Positions 43,953 through 55,656 are shown, counted from the first letter of the stretch. The stretch is 64,000 nucleotides of DNA from Lentisphaera marina (GCF_028745505.1 NZ_JAQZZL010000002.1:930001-994000), one strand, 5' to 3'. Notes: a model not told the origin generated them from the sequence alone. Numbers and translations: made by a program.

Positions 43953-46754
43953 ATGAAAAGAATTTTATTGCTTCTTCTATTCACAAACTCAATATCAGCT
44001 GAGGTTAACTTTAACCGCGATGTACGCCCCATCTTGTCTAAGTACTGCTTTCATTGTCATGGACCCGATGAAGAGAGTCGTGAAAAGAAGTTGCGCCTAG
44101 ATATAGCTGATGGCGAACTTGGAGCTTATCGCACGCGCAGGGGAAAAACGGCTATCAAACCAGGCGATGCTATGGCGAGTCATGTTTATTTACGTATGAT
44201 CAGTGATGATGAAGATGACATCATGCCGCCACCAGATATTAAAAAGGAAATGAAGAAAGAGGAAATTGCTATAATCAAGCAGTGGATTGAGGAGGGTGCT
44301 GAATATCAAGGTCACTGGGCATTTCAAAAGCCCCAAAAACATTCTGCTCCTCAAGTAAAAAATGATAAGTGGCCGAAAAATCTGATTGATAGCTTCATTT
44401 TATCTGAGTTAGAAAAGAAAGATTTAAGTCCTGCGGATAAAGCGGATAAAAGAACTTTAATTAGACGCCTTTATTTGGATTTAACGGGCATGTCCCCAAG
44501 TCTTGAGGCCGTGAATGAATTCCTCAATGATAATTCATCGCAGGCTTATGAAAAATTAGTGGATAAGATTTTAGCCAGCCCAGCTCATGCCGAAAGATTG
44601 GCTCTCGACTGGTTGGATACGGCACGTTATGCCGACACAAATGGTTACTCCATTGATGATCACCGTGATATGTGGGCCTGGCGTGATTGGGTCATTAAAG
44701 CCTTTATTGATAATAAGCCTTACGACGAATTTATGACTGAGCAAGTCGCAGGTGATTTGTTGGTGAAGAAGCCCATTCATGAAATGCCAAAAACCTCGTG
44801 GATTTGGAAAAAGGAAGTTAAGCAAAACGAAAAAATTAATCTAAGGAAACGTTTTCATTTGGATAGCTTACCCAAAGAAGCCCACTTAGATGCGACCTGT
44901 GATGACAAGTTTACTATTATTCTAAACGGTAAAAAACTGGGTGGCTCAGATTTATGGAGCAAACCTTTATCCACAGATATCACCAAACACTTGAAGGAAG
45001 GTTGGAATGACATTTTAGTTCATGCAGAAAATGTGGCATCTTTAGGTGGTTTTGTCGCTGTTCTAAAAATCGATGATTATTATGTGGTGAGCGATAAATC
45101 ATGGGATGTTCAATTTGATAATAAATCATGGGTTAAAGCGACGGAGCACAAAGCCTATGGCTCAACACCTTGGGCTACGGTTTTAAAGCTTGAGAAACAA
45201 GCTCAGTTGAGTGAAGAAGAAATTCAAAGAGTGGTCGCTACTGGTTTTTTACGCAATGGTATGAATACTCACGAAGGTGGTACTTTACCGGAAGAGTACA
45301 TTACTTTTTATCACAATGATAAAGTCGATACTGTGTCTACAGCTTTTTTAGGCATGACGACTAAATGTGCTCAGTGTCATGACCACAAATTTGATCCCAT
45401 TTCGCAAAAAGATTTTTACTCGATGTACGCGTTTTTTAACAACTCATCAGAAAGTGGTATGGGAGCAGGGCGAGGGGGGAATTCTAAGCCATTTATTCGA
45501 GTGAATTCATTACTTACTCCTAAGGACGAGATGCTTAAAAATTATAAGGAACGCATTAGTGAACTTAAAGAGCTTCAAGCTGAGATAAAAAAGCAAGAGA
45601 ATTATTTGGGCTTTAAATCAATTAAGGGCGTAAAAAATATAGATAAAGAAATTCATGTCTTAGACGAACAGATTAAATCAGGAAAAACATCTGTCATGGT
45701 GATGGATTGGAGAGCTAAGAAAACCCATATCCGTATACGTGGCCAATATGACCAATTGGGTGAAGAAGTGAGTCCAGCTGCGCTAGGACAAATTCTTGCT
45801 TTTGATGATAAATACCCAAGCAATCGTTTAGGCCTAGCTCAATGGATCCTGGATAAAGAAAACCCCTTGACAGCACGCGTAGCGGTTAACCGTTATTGGC
45901 AGATGATTTTTGGCACGGGACTTGTCAAAACAAGTGAGGATTTCGGTTCTCAAGGTGAGTACCCCTCCCATTTGGAATTACTTGACGTGTTAGCCCTGGA
46001 TTTTCGTGATAATAATTGGGATATACGTCGCCTCATTAAGAAAATTGTGATGTCCGCAACCTATCAGCAAATCTCAAAATATAATGCGAAAGCCGCAAAA
46101 ATTGATCCTTATAATCGTCTTCATCACAGGGCACCAAGTTTCCGCCTGTCAGCTGAACTTGTAAGAGATAATGCTTTACAAATTTCGGGATTAATGAATC
46201 AGAAAGTAGGGGGGCCAAGTGTACACCCTGTTCAACCCTCGGGGCTTTGGGCCCAAGTAAGCCACTTCGGTCATGGTGGTGGCGGAGGTTTTAGTTCTCA
46301 AGCTTACTATGAAGGGAAGTCTTTACGACGTAGTATGTACACGGCCATCAAAAGAACGGCAGGCCATCCAGCGATGGCAGCTTTTGATGCTCCTAATAGA
46401 GAAGTTTGTACTGTGCGACGTCAACAAACGAATACGCCACTGCAGTCTTTAGTCATGCTCAATGACCCTCAGTTTATGGGGACGGCGCGATATTTAGCTA
46501 AACGCATGAAGCTAAAAACTCCTGTAGTAGATGAGCAACTAGCCTATGGATTTACCTTAAGTACAGGACGACCGCCAAGAGCGCAAGAAACAGCTTTATT
46601 ATTACAGAACTATAAGCAGCAATTGAAATTTTATACTGAGCATAAAGAGGAGTTAGCTAAGTTAAAAAGTACTCAGGGTGACCCCGAGCATGGAGCTTTG
46701 ATTATATCGGCTTCCATGATGATAAATCTCAGTGAAACAATGACGCGTAACTAA
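43953..46754 (+). CDS. PSCyt1-DUF1549-DUF1553 protein, paralog 2
   Basis: The 933-residue product begins with a signal peptide from the ATG at 43953 ([16 protein letters not shown]); upstream codons from 43917 do not fit a signal. CFHCH lies at 32-36, followed by DUF1549 ([42 protein letters not shown]). A lectin-like insert (about 283-384: [38 protein letters not shown]) is placed inside DUF1549, before CAQCHDHK (472), unlike paralog 1, where it follows that motif. A helical stretch (about 525-570) and DUF1553 complete it. Together with the DUF1501 gene it repeats the first operon without the deacetylase. Confidence 0.88.
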   Translation: MKRILLLLLFTNSISAEVNFNRDVRPILSKYCFHCHGPDEESREKKLRLDIADGELGAYRTRRGKTAIKPGDAMASHVYLRMISDDEDDIMPPPDIKKEMKKEEIAIIKQWIEEGAEYQGHWAFQKPQKHSAPQVKNDKWPKNLIDSFILSELEKKDLSPADKADKRTLIRRLYLDLTGMSPSLEAVNEFLNDNSSQAYEKLVDKILASPAHAERLALDWLDTARYADTNGYSIDDHRDMWAWRDWVIKAFIDNKPYDEFMTEQVAGDLLVKKPIHEMPKTSWIWKKEVKQNEKINLRKRFHLDSLPKEAHLDATCDDKFTIILNGKKLGGSDLWSKPLSTDITKHLKEGWNDILVHAENVASLGGFVAVLKIDDYYVVSDKSWDVQFDNKSWVKATEHKAYGSTPWATVLKLEKQAQLSEEEIQRVVATGFLRNGMNTHEGGTLPEEYITFYHNDKVDTVSTAFLGMTTKCAQCHDHKFDPISQKDFYSMYAFFNNSSESGMGAGRGGNSKPFIRVNSLLTPKDEMLKNYKERISELKELQAEIKKQENYLGFKSIKGVKNIDKEIHVLDEQIKSGKTSVMVMDWRAKKTHIRIRGQYDQLGEEVSPAALGQILAFDDKYPSNRLGLAQWILDKENPLTARVAVNRYWQMIFGTGLVKTSEDFGSQGEYPSHLELLDVLALDFRDNNWDIRRLIKKIVMSATYQQISKYNAKAAKIDPYNRLHHRAPSFRLSAELVRDNALQISGLMNQKVGGPSVHPVQPSGLWAQVSHFGHGGGGGFSSQAYYEGKSLRRSMYTAIKRTAGHPAMAAFDAPNREVCTVRRQQTNTPLQSLVMLNDPQFMGTARYLAKRMKLKTPVVDEQLAYGFTLSTGRPPRAQETALLLQNYKQQLKFYTEHKEELAKLKSTQGDPEHGALIISASMMINLSETMTRN

Positions 46755-46765
46755 GGGTGAGCAAT

Positions 46766-48163
46766 ATGAAATTTAATCGTAGAAACTTTGTAAAAACTGG
46801 GGCCTTAGCTCTAGGTGCTCTAGGAAGTGAAAAAACTCTTTTAGCGGGGTCGAATAAGAACTCCTTGCCACACTTTGCACCTAAGGCGAAGTCAATCATT
46901 TACCTTTGTCAATCAGGTGGGCCTTCACACATTGATCTGTTTGATTACCACCCAGAAATGAAAAAACTCCACGGAACTGAGTTACCCGATTCAGTGAGAG
47001 GTGGGCAACGAGTCACGGGCATGACTGCAGGACAAAAGAATTTCCCTGTTTGCGCACCAATTAAAGAATTTAAACAGCACGGGCAATCGGGTACTTGGGT
47101 GAGTGAATTTTTACCTTATACTTCTAAAATTGTTGATGATATAACAGTGATTAAATCAATGCATACCGAGGCGATTAATCACGACCCTGGAATTACCTTT
47201 CTCAATACAGGATCACAAATTCCTGGAAGACCTAGCTTGGGAGCTTGGTTGAGTCATGGCTTGGGTAGTACTAATAAAAATATGCCGGCCTACAATATTC
47301 TCCTTTCTCAAGGGAATGGTAAGAAACCAGGACAACCGATTTTTTCTCGCCTATGGGGAAGTGGTTTTTTACCGTCGGTACACCAAGGAGTGCAATTGAG
47401 AAGTGCTGGAGATCCTATTTTGTATTTAAAAAATCCTGCAGGCGTGAGTCGTCCAAGTCGCCGGAATATGTTAGATTCTTTAAAATCATTAAATCATATG
47501 TATTATCAACAATCTCAGGATCCAGAAGTTCAAACGCGAATTGAACAGTATGAAATGGCTTATCGCATGCAGGAGTCAGCACCAGAAATTGCCGATATAA
47601 GTTCCGAACCTGAATCAACTTTTAAACTCTATGGAGAAGACGCTCGTAAGCCAGGGACCTATGCATACAATTGCCTTATGGCGCGTCGTATGATTGAGCG
47701 TGGTATCCGCATGGTACAACTCTTTCATCGCGGTTGGGATCAGCATGGTAGTTTGATGCCACATTTAACGGCTCAGTGCAAAGACACCGATCAGGCTTCG
47801 GCAGCCTTAGTGACGGATCTCAAACAACGTGGTTTATTAGATGAGACCATGGTTGTTTGGGGAGGAGAATTTGGTCGCAGTGTTTACTCACAGGGTAAGT
47901 TGGGTAATGGTCGGGACCACCACGGCAAGTGCTTTTCCATGTGGGTTGCCGGCGGAGGTTTCAAAGCTGGTTTATCTTATGGTCAAACAGATGAATATGC
48001 CTATAATATTGTTGAGGACGCAGTAAGCGTTAATGACCTCAACGCGACCATTTTGCATAATTTAGGTATTGATCATGAACGCTTTACTTATCCTTTCCAA
48101 GGCTTGGACAACAAACTAACTGGTGTTGATCATGCTTCAGTGATAGCGGATTTATTAAGTTAA
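46766..48163 (+). CDS. DUF1501 (sulfatase-fold) Tat-exported protein, paralog 2
   Basis: The 465-residue product has the twin-arginine signal [19 protein letters not shown]. The ATG at 46766 has AAGGGTG seven bases upstream and is preferred over a GTG at 46757. It matches the 40953 protein in order of motifs ([67 protein letters not shown]). It lies 11 bp after PSCyt1 paralog 2. Pairwise duplication of both genes suggests the two form a functional unit. Confidence 0.87.
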   Translation: MKFNRRNFVKTGALALGALGSEKTLLAGSNKNSLPHFAPKAKSIIYLCQSGGPSHIDLFDYHPEMKKLHGTELPDSVRGGQRVTGMTAGQKNFPVCAPIKEFKQHGQSGTWVSEFLPYTSKIVDDITVIKSMHTEAINHDPGITFLNTGSQIPGRPSLGAWLSHGLGSTNKNMPAYNILLSQGNGKKPGQPIFSRLWGSGFLPSVHQGVQLRSAGDPILYLKNPAGVSRPSRRNMLDSLKSLNHMYYQQSQDPEVQTRIEQYEMAYRMQESAPEIADISSEPESTFKLYGEDARKPGTYAYNCLMARRMIERGIRMVQLFHRGWDQHGSLMPHLTAQCKDTDQASAALVTDLKQRGLLDETMVVWGGEFGRSVYSQGKLGNGRDHHGKCFSMWVAGGGFKAGLSYGQTDEYAYNIVEDAVSVNDLNATILHNLGIDHERFTYPFQGLDNKLTGVDHASVIADLLS

Positions 48164-48268
48164 GATTCAATTACCATTATTGATTAGGCTTATGGATTTG
48201 ATTGATATTTTTGTATCTACAAAGGATATTAAGGGTTTATAATAAATTTCTTAATATTTAATTTGTAG

Positions 48269-51200
48269 ATGAGGGTGATTTTGGAGGATCAAGAAAAGAA
48301 CAATCAGGTTTTAGAGAGTTTACTCTATCTTTTGTTGTCGGGTAAAGTTTCTAATGATAAACTTATCCCTGCATTAAAGAAGTTTACGAATGAGTCATTA
48401 GATCTTGACGAAGTTTTATCAATTTTAAAAGCTACTTCTGGTGATGCTTTTCAAGATATCTGTCGACAAATCGAAGGGAGTCAGTTAGAAGACGCCAAAA
48501 AGTTTTACGAATTAAATCAAATATCGGCAATAGATGAAAAATACTTCAGTGAACAGCTCAAGGGCTTACCTCTTGATATGCCTAAAAATAATCAAGAACA
48601 AGGTATTTATAGTGAACTGGAGGATGCCTGCCTATTACTCAATGATTACTTCTCCCTCCTAAAAAAGCAGCGATCAATCCCCATACTTTTTACTTATATC
48701 GAGCAAAAGAGTTTAAAGAAAGTCGATTTTTTCACTGAGAATAAACACTTTTTAGCATGTCTAGATATAGAGAGATTAGTCGGCTACGCATGGCATCAAG
48801 CTAGTGATGATTTACGACTCGAATTACGTCAGTTAAAGCAACAAAGCCAAGAGTCTTATCTGCGTAATTTTGAAGAAGGGCTAGAGGCTATAAAGTCAAA
48901 AGAAAGTTCGTTTGTCCTTAGCAGTCCCAAAGCATTTCTCGATGCACTGATCGTCTATTTAGGTGAGGGTGGGGAACTTTCCCAGGAGCTGCTAGAGATT
49001 ATTTTTAAGTGGCCAAGTTCTGATATTGTAAGTTTATTAAAAGTTTTGTGGCAGAAAACAGAAGATAAATCTAAGTTATCCTTACTCCTAACCATGAGAT
49101 TTGGAGATCTTAATTCTTATAATCGTACTGAGTGGCCAGTCCTTTTGGATAAATTTGAAGGGGAGTATTTAAGTTTTGTAGACAGGATTAATCACCTCAG
49201 TAAAAAGTTCCCGATTCGTTTGCTATATATGTGGTGTATGGACCATGGTGAAGTAAGTGAAAAACTTCTTGATTTGCTAAAAGAATCTTGCTTAGAAGAG
49301 GCTGATCAGTACGATTGTAAAAATATTATTCAACGTTATCAAACTGAGCTACAGATTCCTCGTGCAGAGTACAATTTGCTCTTAGGGATTAAAGAAGATC
49401 CACTTATAAGTGTTGAATATGCTGAAGAACAAGGGCCCGAATTGGGCAATGACGATGACAAACTAGTCAGCGCTAAACCAAAAATTATTTTAAAAGATTA
49501 TTTAGCTAAGAGAGATAAAGAGGCCGCCTTAACAGAGTCATTAAAACACGAGCCTAAAAAGTCTGATTCTTTAAAACCAGAGCCTAGAAAACCAGCAGTA
49601 AAGGCAGTGAAAACTGAGAAGCTTTCTAAGAGGTCCGTGTGGCAAGAACACATGAAGCCATTTATAAGCGAAAACTGGTTCATGATGGCGGGCTTACTAC
49701 TTTTTGTCGCGGGGAGTTTGATTTTATCTTATTTTACTTGGGATAAACATTGGCTCTTTCGCTATAGTCTGATGCCTGGTTTATTGGCTTCATTTACCAT
49801 GGGTTTAGCGTATTTAGGGAAATGGATTGAGAGTAAGAGTAGAGACTTTGTGAACTCAGCTAGCATTCTTCGTGGTGCCGCGATTCAATTACTGCCAATA
49901 AATTTCATGACAGTTGCCTTGATGTCTTCTGATGACATGGTGCGTTATAAACACTTTCTCATTCCCGTCATGGCCGCCATATACCTGAGCTTAACTTGGT
50001 ATGGTCTAAGTCGTTGGTGCATGTCCGTATCCAAGCACCTAAGTCCCGTGCTCCCACGTACGCTTTTAGCGATTAATAGCTTGGTAATTTTAGCGCCATT
50101 AGCCGAAACTTTTGGACTGAAAAATAACGAAACTTTATTATTGATTTTGGCTTTTGGTTTTTATTTTGGTTTTGCTTTTCTGACATACTCATTTTATTCT
50201 TTTTCTTTGCGGATTAAGCAATTTAAGCTTCAACTTGAGCGTAGGATCATCTGGTTCTTTAGCCTGATGATTGCCGCTAGTTTTATTCAAGTTTTCTTAT
50301 GGGTTCACAGTCATATCCGCTATTTGCCAGAGATTTATACCTATGCACCCTTAGTCCTTATTGCGGGTGCTTTAGTCTTAATGCTTGAGCGCTGTAGTGG
50401 AGACTTGGTTGGATCACTTAAATCATCACAAGAAGATGAGTCTTTTGTGGGTTATGTACTGATTGTTGTCGGTTTAGTTATGAGCTTTAATCATCCCATA
50501 TTTCGAATTATTTGTTTATTTCTTTCCTCGTATATTTGGTTCCTGCAATCAAAACACCGGCAGAGGCATGTGCATTATTACATTACGGTTACTTTGCTGA
50601 GTGTCGGCTTCTTTGCCATTAGTGGATTAACTGGTTTTAAAGCTCAATATATGCCCGCACTCGGTCTAATAAATGTATTAGTGTTGAGCTTATTAACCCT
50701 GCAGTTTCGCCAGCAGAAATCTTATGGCTTTGCCAAGGCTTGTAGCAATACACAAGTAGTGGTTTTACTAGCTGTCGTCATTTTAGCTATGGTGAAGCAC
50801 GCACAAATTCAGCATTCATTATTACTTACTTCTTTCTACCTTTTATTTCCCGCAATAATGTTCATGTTTCGTGCTTACCGCGACGAACAGCTTAAGTGGA
50901 TTCATCTTAGTATGTTTGTGTTTGCACTTAGCCTCCCTTACATGGGTTGTGTGGATATGGAAGCAGGGACGCTGGTGGGTAATACTTTGGTTTTTGGCTT
51001 AGCCTGCTTATCCATAGTTTGGTTACTTGCAATTCGCTATATTCCCTTTTATTTACTCAAAGAAGCGAGATCTACTGTTTTGTGGTTCTACGGTTCCCTG
51101 TCAGTCGTGGTAATGTTTATACGGATTTTCATGGAACGTCACGTTCCTGTGGATCCTGAATGGTATAAGGGCTTTATGGATTACTCAGGGCCGCTGTTAA

Positions 51201-54200
51201 TGACGGCAGTATTAGTTCTGGCAAGTTATCTTTCGCGCTCACTGATCCCATCTTTTATGGCTGCCATTATAGCCGTTATTTTATTCCCTGAATTAAAAGC
51301 AAATTTTCGTGCCACTTTTGATACTCTAGGTTTTGGTTCAGGGCTGGGCAGTGCATTTTCATCTTTAATTATGATCGCAGTCGCTTTTTTCTTAAGGCAA
51401 AATCAAAAGTTTAAGAACTTAGGCGAGGGTGATAAGTTTATGATGAGTTCTTACTTCCCCTTAAGGCGCTATGATCATACTTTGTTTACTTTGCCTTTAA
51501 TTGGATCCGCCTGTTTTTTACTCGTAAAAACGGCCACGTTTAATCTGATTCGTCAGGAAGTGGTGGGTGGAGGCGTGAGTATGAAAGGCGCAGTGGCCTT
51601 AATAATATGTTCTCTTTGTGCCTGTTTTTTATATCTTTATTTCCGAAAACAAAAAATCACCTGGCTCTTTCACTTGGCTTGGATCTATTTAGCCATAGGT
51701 ATGTGCTTTACTTTTGATTTGCTTGAAGGGGAATTCCATTGGACAGAGCCATGTTTCTGGACCCTGTTAAGCTTACAAGTGGCATACTTCTTGAATCTTA
51801 AACTTCGTGACTCTTATGAGTTTATAGATGACTTATTTATTCAACCCTTAAGTACGACTCTAGCGGGATTAAGTCACGTAAGTTCTGTACTGCTCATTGT
51901 GACTTTTGTGGGTTCAAATACCTTCGGGATGACATACCCTTTATTTTTCTTCATAGTTGGTCAGTTTTTATCGTATTTGAAAAGTCGAGAGAAAGTACAT
52001 TTTGGCATTAATTTATATTTACTCATTTGTGCATGTGTAAGTCCTTGGGATAGTCATTCTTTTGAAGAGCTTCTAATGCCGAGTCTTTACTTCACATTAA
52101 TTTGCTTATTGGCTCATGTTTTTGTGAGTCGCATCGAGGGGCTCTACAATCAGTACAAAGCCTTGTTTAAATCCTTTTTAATCATGGCGACTCTCTTCAG
52201 TTTAACTTTTACTTTATACTCATTGCCTTATCTAGCGCAAGTACTTGATTTGAGTGCGTTTTTTATTCTAATGACGAGCTGTATTTTGATTTTAGTTTAT
52301 TTAGAAAATCAATCCAAAGTCTTTTTATTACTTTCCTTCATAAGCTTCTATTCCTATTTTCATCATGATCAGCTAGACTTGATTTTTGATCCAAAGCACT
52401 TGTCATTATTCGCCTTATTATTTAGCTTAGTATCCTATGGCCTCATGAACTTAGAAAAAGAAAAATCCGCTTGGATGAATACGGGATATTCACTAAGAGC
52501 TTTTAAAAGTGTGAGTGGGGCGGTGCTTTATGTGCCACTGATTTTAATCTGTGAATTTTCAGCAATACTGCATGTTCTGCATTGGCGTAATAATAGTGAA
52601 TATATTGTGGCTACTTACATTGGGGCGATAACATTATCATTTATTGCGTGGGCTTGGAAACGCATCGAAGTAGGGGTTTTCTGTGTTATTACTTTAGCGT
52701 TAGCCAATGTTCATTTAATTCGTTGTTTCGGAAAAAATTATTTGAACGAACAAGGCCTATCAGAGATACACCTCTTGTGTTTAGCTCTGGGCTTAACTTT
52801 ATTGATGACGAGTTTAGTTCGTAAATACAATCCAAATAAAGCGATCAAATCACTACTGGCTCATAGTGCTTTGGTTTTATCTCTCTTAGTTCTAGTCTTT
52901 CTCATTGGTAATTATATGAGTCACCCGAATTTGAATGAAGTGAGTTCATTCCGCTTCTTTATTTCGGGTGCAATGTCTTTCTTGGCGGCACTTTATTTCC
53001 GAAGTGCCTCACGCAAACCACAAGATGGAGAAGAGGCATATACAGAGATTTTTGAAGGGATTTATCATTTCGGTCTCAGTATGAGCTTTTGGTGTCTTAC
53101 TTTAATGATCCCCTTTATGCGCAGTCCGCAAACGGCAATATTAGCTTTTGGTTTACCAGCAATTTATTTCTACTACATGACGGAGTGGTATTACGCTCAG
53201 GGGAAGAACCACAAGGTATATAGGAATTCTTCCGCTTTATTATTGTTGGTTCTTTTCCTCTTATACATTTTTAAAGGTGTTGTTCATATGACCTTTTATC
53301 CTGACATAGTTATGGATAATAGTTATTATCACAGCAATGCGCCCATTTTAATAATTTATGGGCTCTTATTATTTCGTTTACATGCTTTGGGTGCTCGCAT
53401 TCAGATGCCTTTATACGGAGGATTTGCTTTGGTGTTAGGCTTCTTTTTTACTTTGAGTTCGGCTCCTAGCTTCAGTCCCTTTAATCACCCAATAAGAGCA
53501 TCTTATCTTGCAATGATTAACGCGCACATATGGATCCTACTCAATTATCAAAAGTCACCACTTAGGGTCTATTTTATGCAATGGTCTAAGTTAGATGAAG
53601 AACAATGGCTTTCATTGAGGAAGACTTGGGCAATTTATTTATTTGTCCTCACTCAAATAATGGCTTGCATAGCTTTGCTAAATACCTGGGGGCAGAGTCA
53701 TTTGTTTGCACCGGTATTACTGCTGGCGGCCAGTGTGGTAGCTCATCTTGCTTATGTGCGGAAATCAAAGTTTTTTGCAATTGTTACACTTTTAGAAATC
53801 CTAATCGCAATGCATTCAGGCTTTTTGATGGATAGTTACTTACGGGCAGACGATGTTATTTATGTACTCTTAGCAATTTGGGCCATATTTACCTTTGTCA
53901 GCTTCTATAAATATAATAATGTTCCAAGTAAACGAGCTTGGCCAGTAGCCATATTATTTATAGCTTTGCTTATTCCGCATATTATTTACCATGATCTATA
54001 TAGTTTTAAATCATTGGCAGCAGTTGTGCTAATGGTGCTCTTAAGTTTATTGACCGCCTATTCACGGGAAAATATTAAACACAGCTTAGAGAAAATCATA
54101 CCATTAACTTACTTGTGTGTCCCCGTTTATTTAGCGTATTTAGCTGCTTATGATGAAGAACTTCATTCGCCATTATACTTACAAAAAGAAGCTCTACCAG

Positions 54201-55366
54201 CGACTTTGTTTGCCCTGTTTTTAACAGCAAGTTCTATTCGCTATCTAGGGGGACAATCATCAGGCTTAATTAAGGAACTACTTTCTTTGCGTTATAAGGT
54301 TTTAAATTTAGTCTACCTTTTTTATAAGCATGAATCGACCAAAATCTCTTCCTGTATACTTTGGCTTCTTAGTGGATTAACGACGGTTCTCTTGGTGATC
54401 TTTATGGGTGAAGCTTTTACTCAAAAGCAATTTTTAATGCTCTTGATTACCTATGCGGGCCTCATTGTCATTTGGTATTTCAATGGCAGAAAAAAACGTA
54501 GTCAATTAGCATATTATATGGTGGCGTATTCGCTACTAATTTTTATGGCCTTTTTACGTCATCAAATGCTTACGGCTACAGACTTATGGCGAAATGAATA
54601 CGATGTGTGGAGTAGCTTACTTGTATCATTAACAATTGCGGGGCTAAAACCTTTTATTGATGAGACTGAAAAAGAGATGAAAAACCCTCTCTTGGGAGTC
54701 CTTTTTCTCATGCCCATAATCGCTCTGGGGAAATCTTTTTATTACGGATTGGGAACAGATTATATTCTGATGATTCTCGGTGTGAATAGTTTGATATTTT
54801 CTTTTCTCGGAAAAGATGATCGAGAATCTCCTTATCACTTAATAGCCATGATAGGTTATGTCTCATTTACCTCAATGACTCTATGGAATAAGCTCGAATT
54901 GAGAACTCTTCATACTTATGTTATTCCATCGGGAGTTGGGGTTTTAATGATCTTACAATTGATGAAAAATAGTCTTTCAAGCCAGAAGAGAAACGTGATT
55001 CGTTTAGTCACTCTATTGATGATGGTGTCGACTTCGGCTTTTTATGCGGTAATAGCAGAACCACGGTCCATAGCATATAATTTAACGCTGATTACCCTTT
55101 GCCTTTTAGCAATGGCTTTTGGATCTTTATGGAAAATTCGTCTTTATTTAATTCTTGGTTTTACGGGTTTGCTCATAGATATTTTGTCGATATTTACGCG
55201 TGTATTGATCGATCTCCAAAGGGGGACACGTATGGCAATTCTGGGTAGCTGTATATTGCTGATAGGTGGCTCTTTGGTCTTTGCCAACCTCTACTACAAA
55301 ACTCAGCAGGAGCGGATAAAGAAAATTATAAGTAAATGGCGACTCAAACTCTCCACTTGGGAATAA
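48269..55366 (+). CDS. Giant polytopic membrane protein, 2365 aa
   Basis: I do not recognise this family. Residues 1 to about 410 are soluble, acidic and mainly helical (LESLLYLLLSGKVSNDKLIPALKKF). A Lys/Pro/Glu-rich linker follows (about 410-455, ESLKHEPKKSDSLKPEPRKP). From about 462 (NWFMMAGLLLFVAGSLILSYF) to the end, hydrophobic helices of 18-22 residues follow one another with short loops, several dozen in all. No signal peptide, transporter motif or enzymatic signature is seen. It is a single gene with a terminator-like hairpin downstream. Polytopic DUF2339/DUF2157-type proteins share the look but are much shorter. Function is unknown. Confidence 0.8.
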   Translation: MRVILEDQEKNNQVLESLLYLLLSGKVSNDKLIPALKKFTNESLDLDEVLSILKATSGDAFQDICRQIEGSQLEDAKKFYELNQISAIDEKYFSEQLKGLPLDMPKNNQEQGIYSELEDACLLLNDYFSLLKKQRSIPILFTYIEQKSLKKVDFFTENKHFLACLDIERLVGYAWHQASDDLRLELRQLKQQSQESYLRNFEEGLEAIKSKESSFVLSSPKAFLDALIVYLGEGGELSQELLEIIFKWPSSDIVSLLKVLWQKTEDKSKLSLLLTMRFGDLNSYNRTEWPVLLDKFEGEYLSFVDRINHLSKKFPIRLLYMWCMDHGEVSEKLLDLLKESCLEEADQYDCKNIIQRYQTELQIPRAEYNLLLGIKEDPLISVEYAEEQGPELGNDDDKLVSAKPKIILKDYLAKRDKEAALTESLKHEPKKSDSLKPEPRKPAVKAVKTEKLSKRSVWQEHMKPFISENWFMMAGLLLFVAGSLILSYFTWDKHWLFRYSLMPGLLASFTMGLAYLGKWIESKSRDFVNSASILRGAAIQLLPINFMTVALMSSDDMVRYKHFLIPVMAAIYLSLTWYGLSRWCMSVSKHLSPVLPRTLLAINSLVILAPLAETFGLKNNETLLLILAFGFYFGFAFLTYSFYSFSLRIKQFKLQLERRIIWFFSLMIAASFIQVFLWVHSHIRYLPEIYTYAPLVLIAGALVLMLERCSGDLVGSLKSSQEDESFVGYVLIVVGLVMSFNHPIFRIICLFLSSYIWFLQSKHRQRHVHYYITVTLLSVGFFAISGLTGFKAQYMPALGLINVLVLSLLTLQFRQQKSYGFAKACSNTQVVVLLAVVILAMVKHAQIQHSLLLTSFYLLFPAIMFMFRAYRDEQLKWIHLSMFVFALSLPYMGCVDMEAGTLVGNTLVFGLACLSIVWLLAIRYIPFYLLKEARSTVLWFYGSLSVVVMFIRIFMERHVPVDPEWYKGFMDYSGPLLMTAVLVLASYLSRSLIPSFMAAIIAVILFPELKANFRATFDTLGFGSGLGSAFSSLIMIAVAFFLRQNQKFKNLGEGDKFMMSSYFPLRRYDHTLFTLPLIGSACFLLVKTATFNLIRQEVVGGGVSMKGAVALIICSLCACFLYLYFRKQKITWLFHLAWIYLAIGMCFTFDLLEGEFHWTEPCFWTLLSLQVAYFLNLKLRDSYEFIDDLFIQPLSTTLAGLSHVSSVLLIVTFVGSNTFGMTYPLFFFIVGQFLSYLKSREKVHFGINLYLLICACVSPWDSHSFEELLMPSLYFTLICLLAHVFVSRIEGLYNQYKALFKSFLIMATLFSLTFTLYSLPYLAQVLDLSAFFILMTSCILILVYLENQSKVFLLLSFISFYSYFHHDQLDLIFDPKHLSLFALLFSLVSYGLMNLEKEKSAWMNTGYSLRAFKSVSGAVLYVPLILICEFSAILHVLHWRNNSEYIVATYIGAITLSFIAWAWKRIEVGVFCVITLALANVHLIRCFGKNYLNEQGLSEIHLLCLALGLTLLMTSLVRKYNPNKAIKSLLAHSALVLSLLVLVFLIGNYMSHPNLNEVSSFRFFISGAMSFLAALYFRSASRKPQDGEEAYTEIFEGIYHFGLSMSFWCLTLMIPFMRSPQTAILAFGLPAIYFYYMTEWYYAQGKNHKVYRNSSALLLLVLFLLYIFKGVVHMTFYPDIVMDNSYYHSNAPILIIYGLLLFRLHALGARIQMPLYGGFALVLGFFFTLSSAPSFSPFNHPIRASYLAMINAHIWILLNYQKSPLRVYFMQWSKLDEEQWLSLRKTWAIYLFVLTQIMACIALLNTWGQSHLFAPVLLLAASVVAHLAYVRKSKFFAIVTLLEILIAMHSGFLMDSYLRADDVIYVLLAIWAIFTFVSFYKYNNVPSKRAWPVAILFIALLIPHIIYHDLYSFKSLAAVVLMVLLSLLTAYSRENIKHSLEKIIPLTYLCVPVYLAYLAAYDEELHSPLYLQKEALPATLFALFLTASSIRYLGGQSSGLIKELLSLRYKVLNLVYLFYKHESTKISSCILWLLSGLTTVLLVIFMGEAFTQKQFLMLLITYAGLIVIWYFNGRKKRSQLAYYMVAYSLLIFMAFLRHQMLTATDLWRNEYDVWSSLLVSLTIAGLKPFIDETEKEMKNPLLGVLFLMPIIALGKSFYYGLGTDYILMILGVNSLIFSFLGKDDRESPYHLIAMIGYVSFTSMTLWNKLELRTLHTYVIPSGVGVLMILQLMKNSLSSQKRNVIRLVTLLMMVSTSAFYAVIAEPRSIAYNLTLITLCLLAMAFGSLWKIRLYLILGFTGLLIDILSIFTRVLIDLQRGTRMAILGSCILLIGGSLVFANLYYKTQQERIKKIISKWRLKLSTWE

Positions 55367-55384
55367 TTCATACGTTTACCTAGA

Positions 55385-55570
55385 GGTACAAAGTACCGGA
55401 ATTAAGCAGCGTGTGGTGTGAGCCACACGTACGACGTAATAAAATAAATGGAGGGCTCGCGGATGTGAGTCCGGAATAGAGTTTCGGACCCAAGTTTGGG
55501 TCCTTGCTTTATTTTAATTCAACTTTCATGCACCTCACGGTGCATGCTATATTCTGTGGGCTTGCAGCCC
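55385..55570. repeat. Island of seven short inverted repeats
   Basis: Within 186 bp there are GGTAC/GTACC (55385-55397), CGTGTGG/CCACACG (55410-55429), GGGCTC/GAGTCC with one G-T pair (55453-55472), GTCCG/CGGAC (55469-55489), GGACCCAA/TTTGGGTCC (55486-55503), CATGCACC/GGTGCATG (55527-55546) and GGGCT/AGCCC (55558-55570). No protein is coded. Two pairs share bases and cannot fold at once. This may be a dispersed repeat element or a structured RNA. Confidence 0.7.
55486..55517 (+). terminator. Likely terminator of the giant membrane protein gene
   Basis: The hairpin GGACCCAAGTTTGGGTCC is followed by the T-rich TTGCTTTATTTT, about 120 bp after the stop codon. It is part of the hairpin island. 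Confidence 0.5.
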
Positions 55571-55656
55571 TAATGTGAACTGTATTTATTTTTCACACAG
55601 CCTCAGGTGATTAGGGACTTTGTCTCGCTTTATGGGTAATGATTAATTTAAAATAT

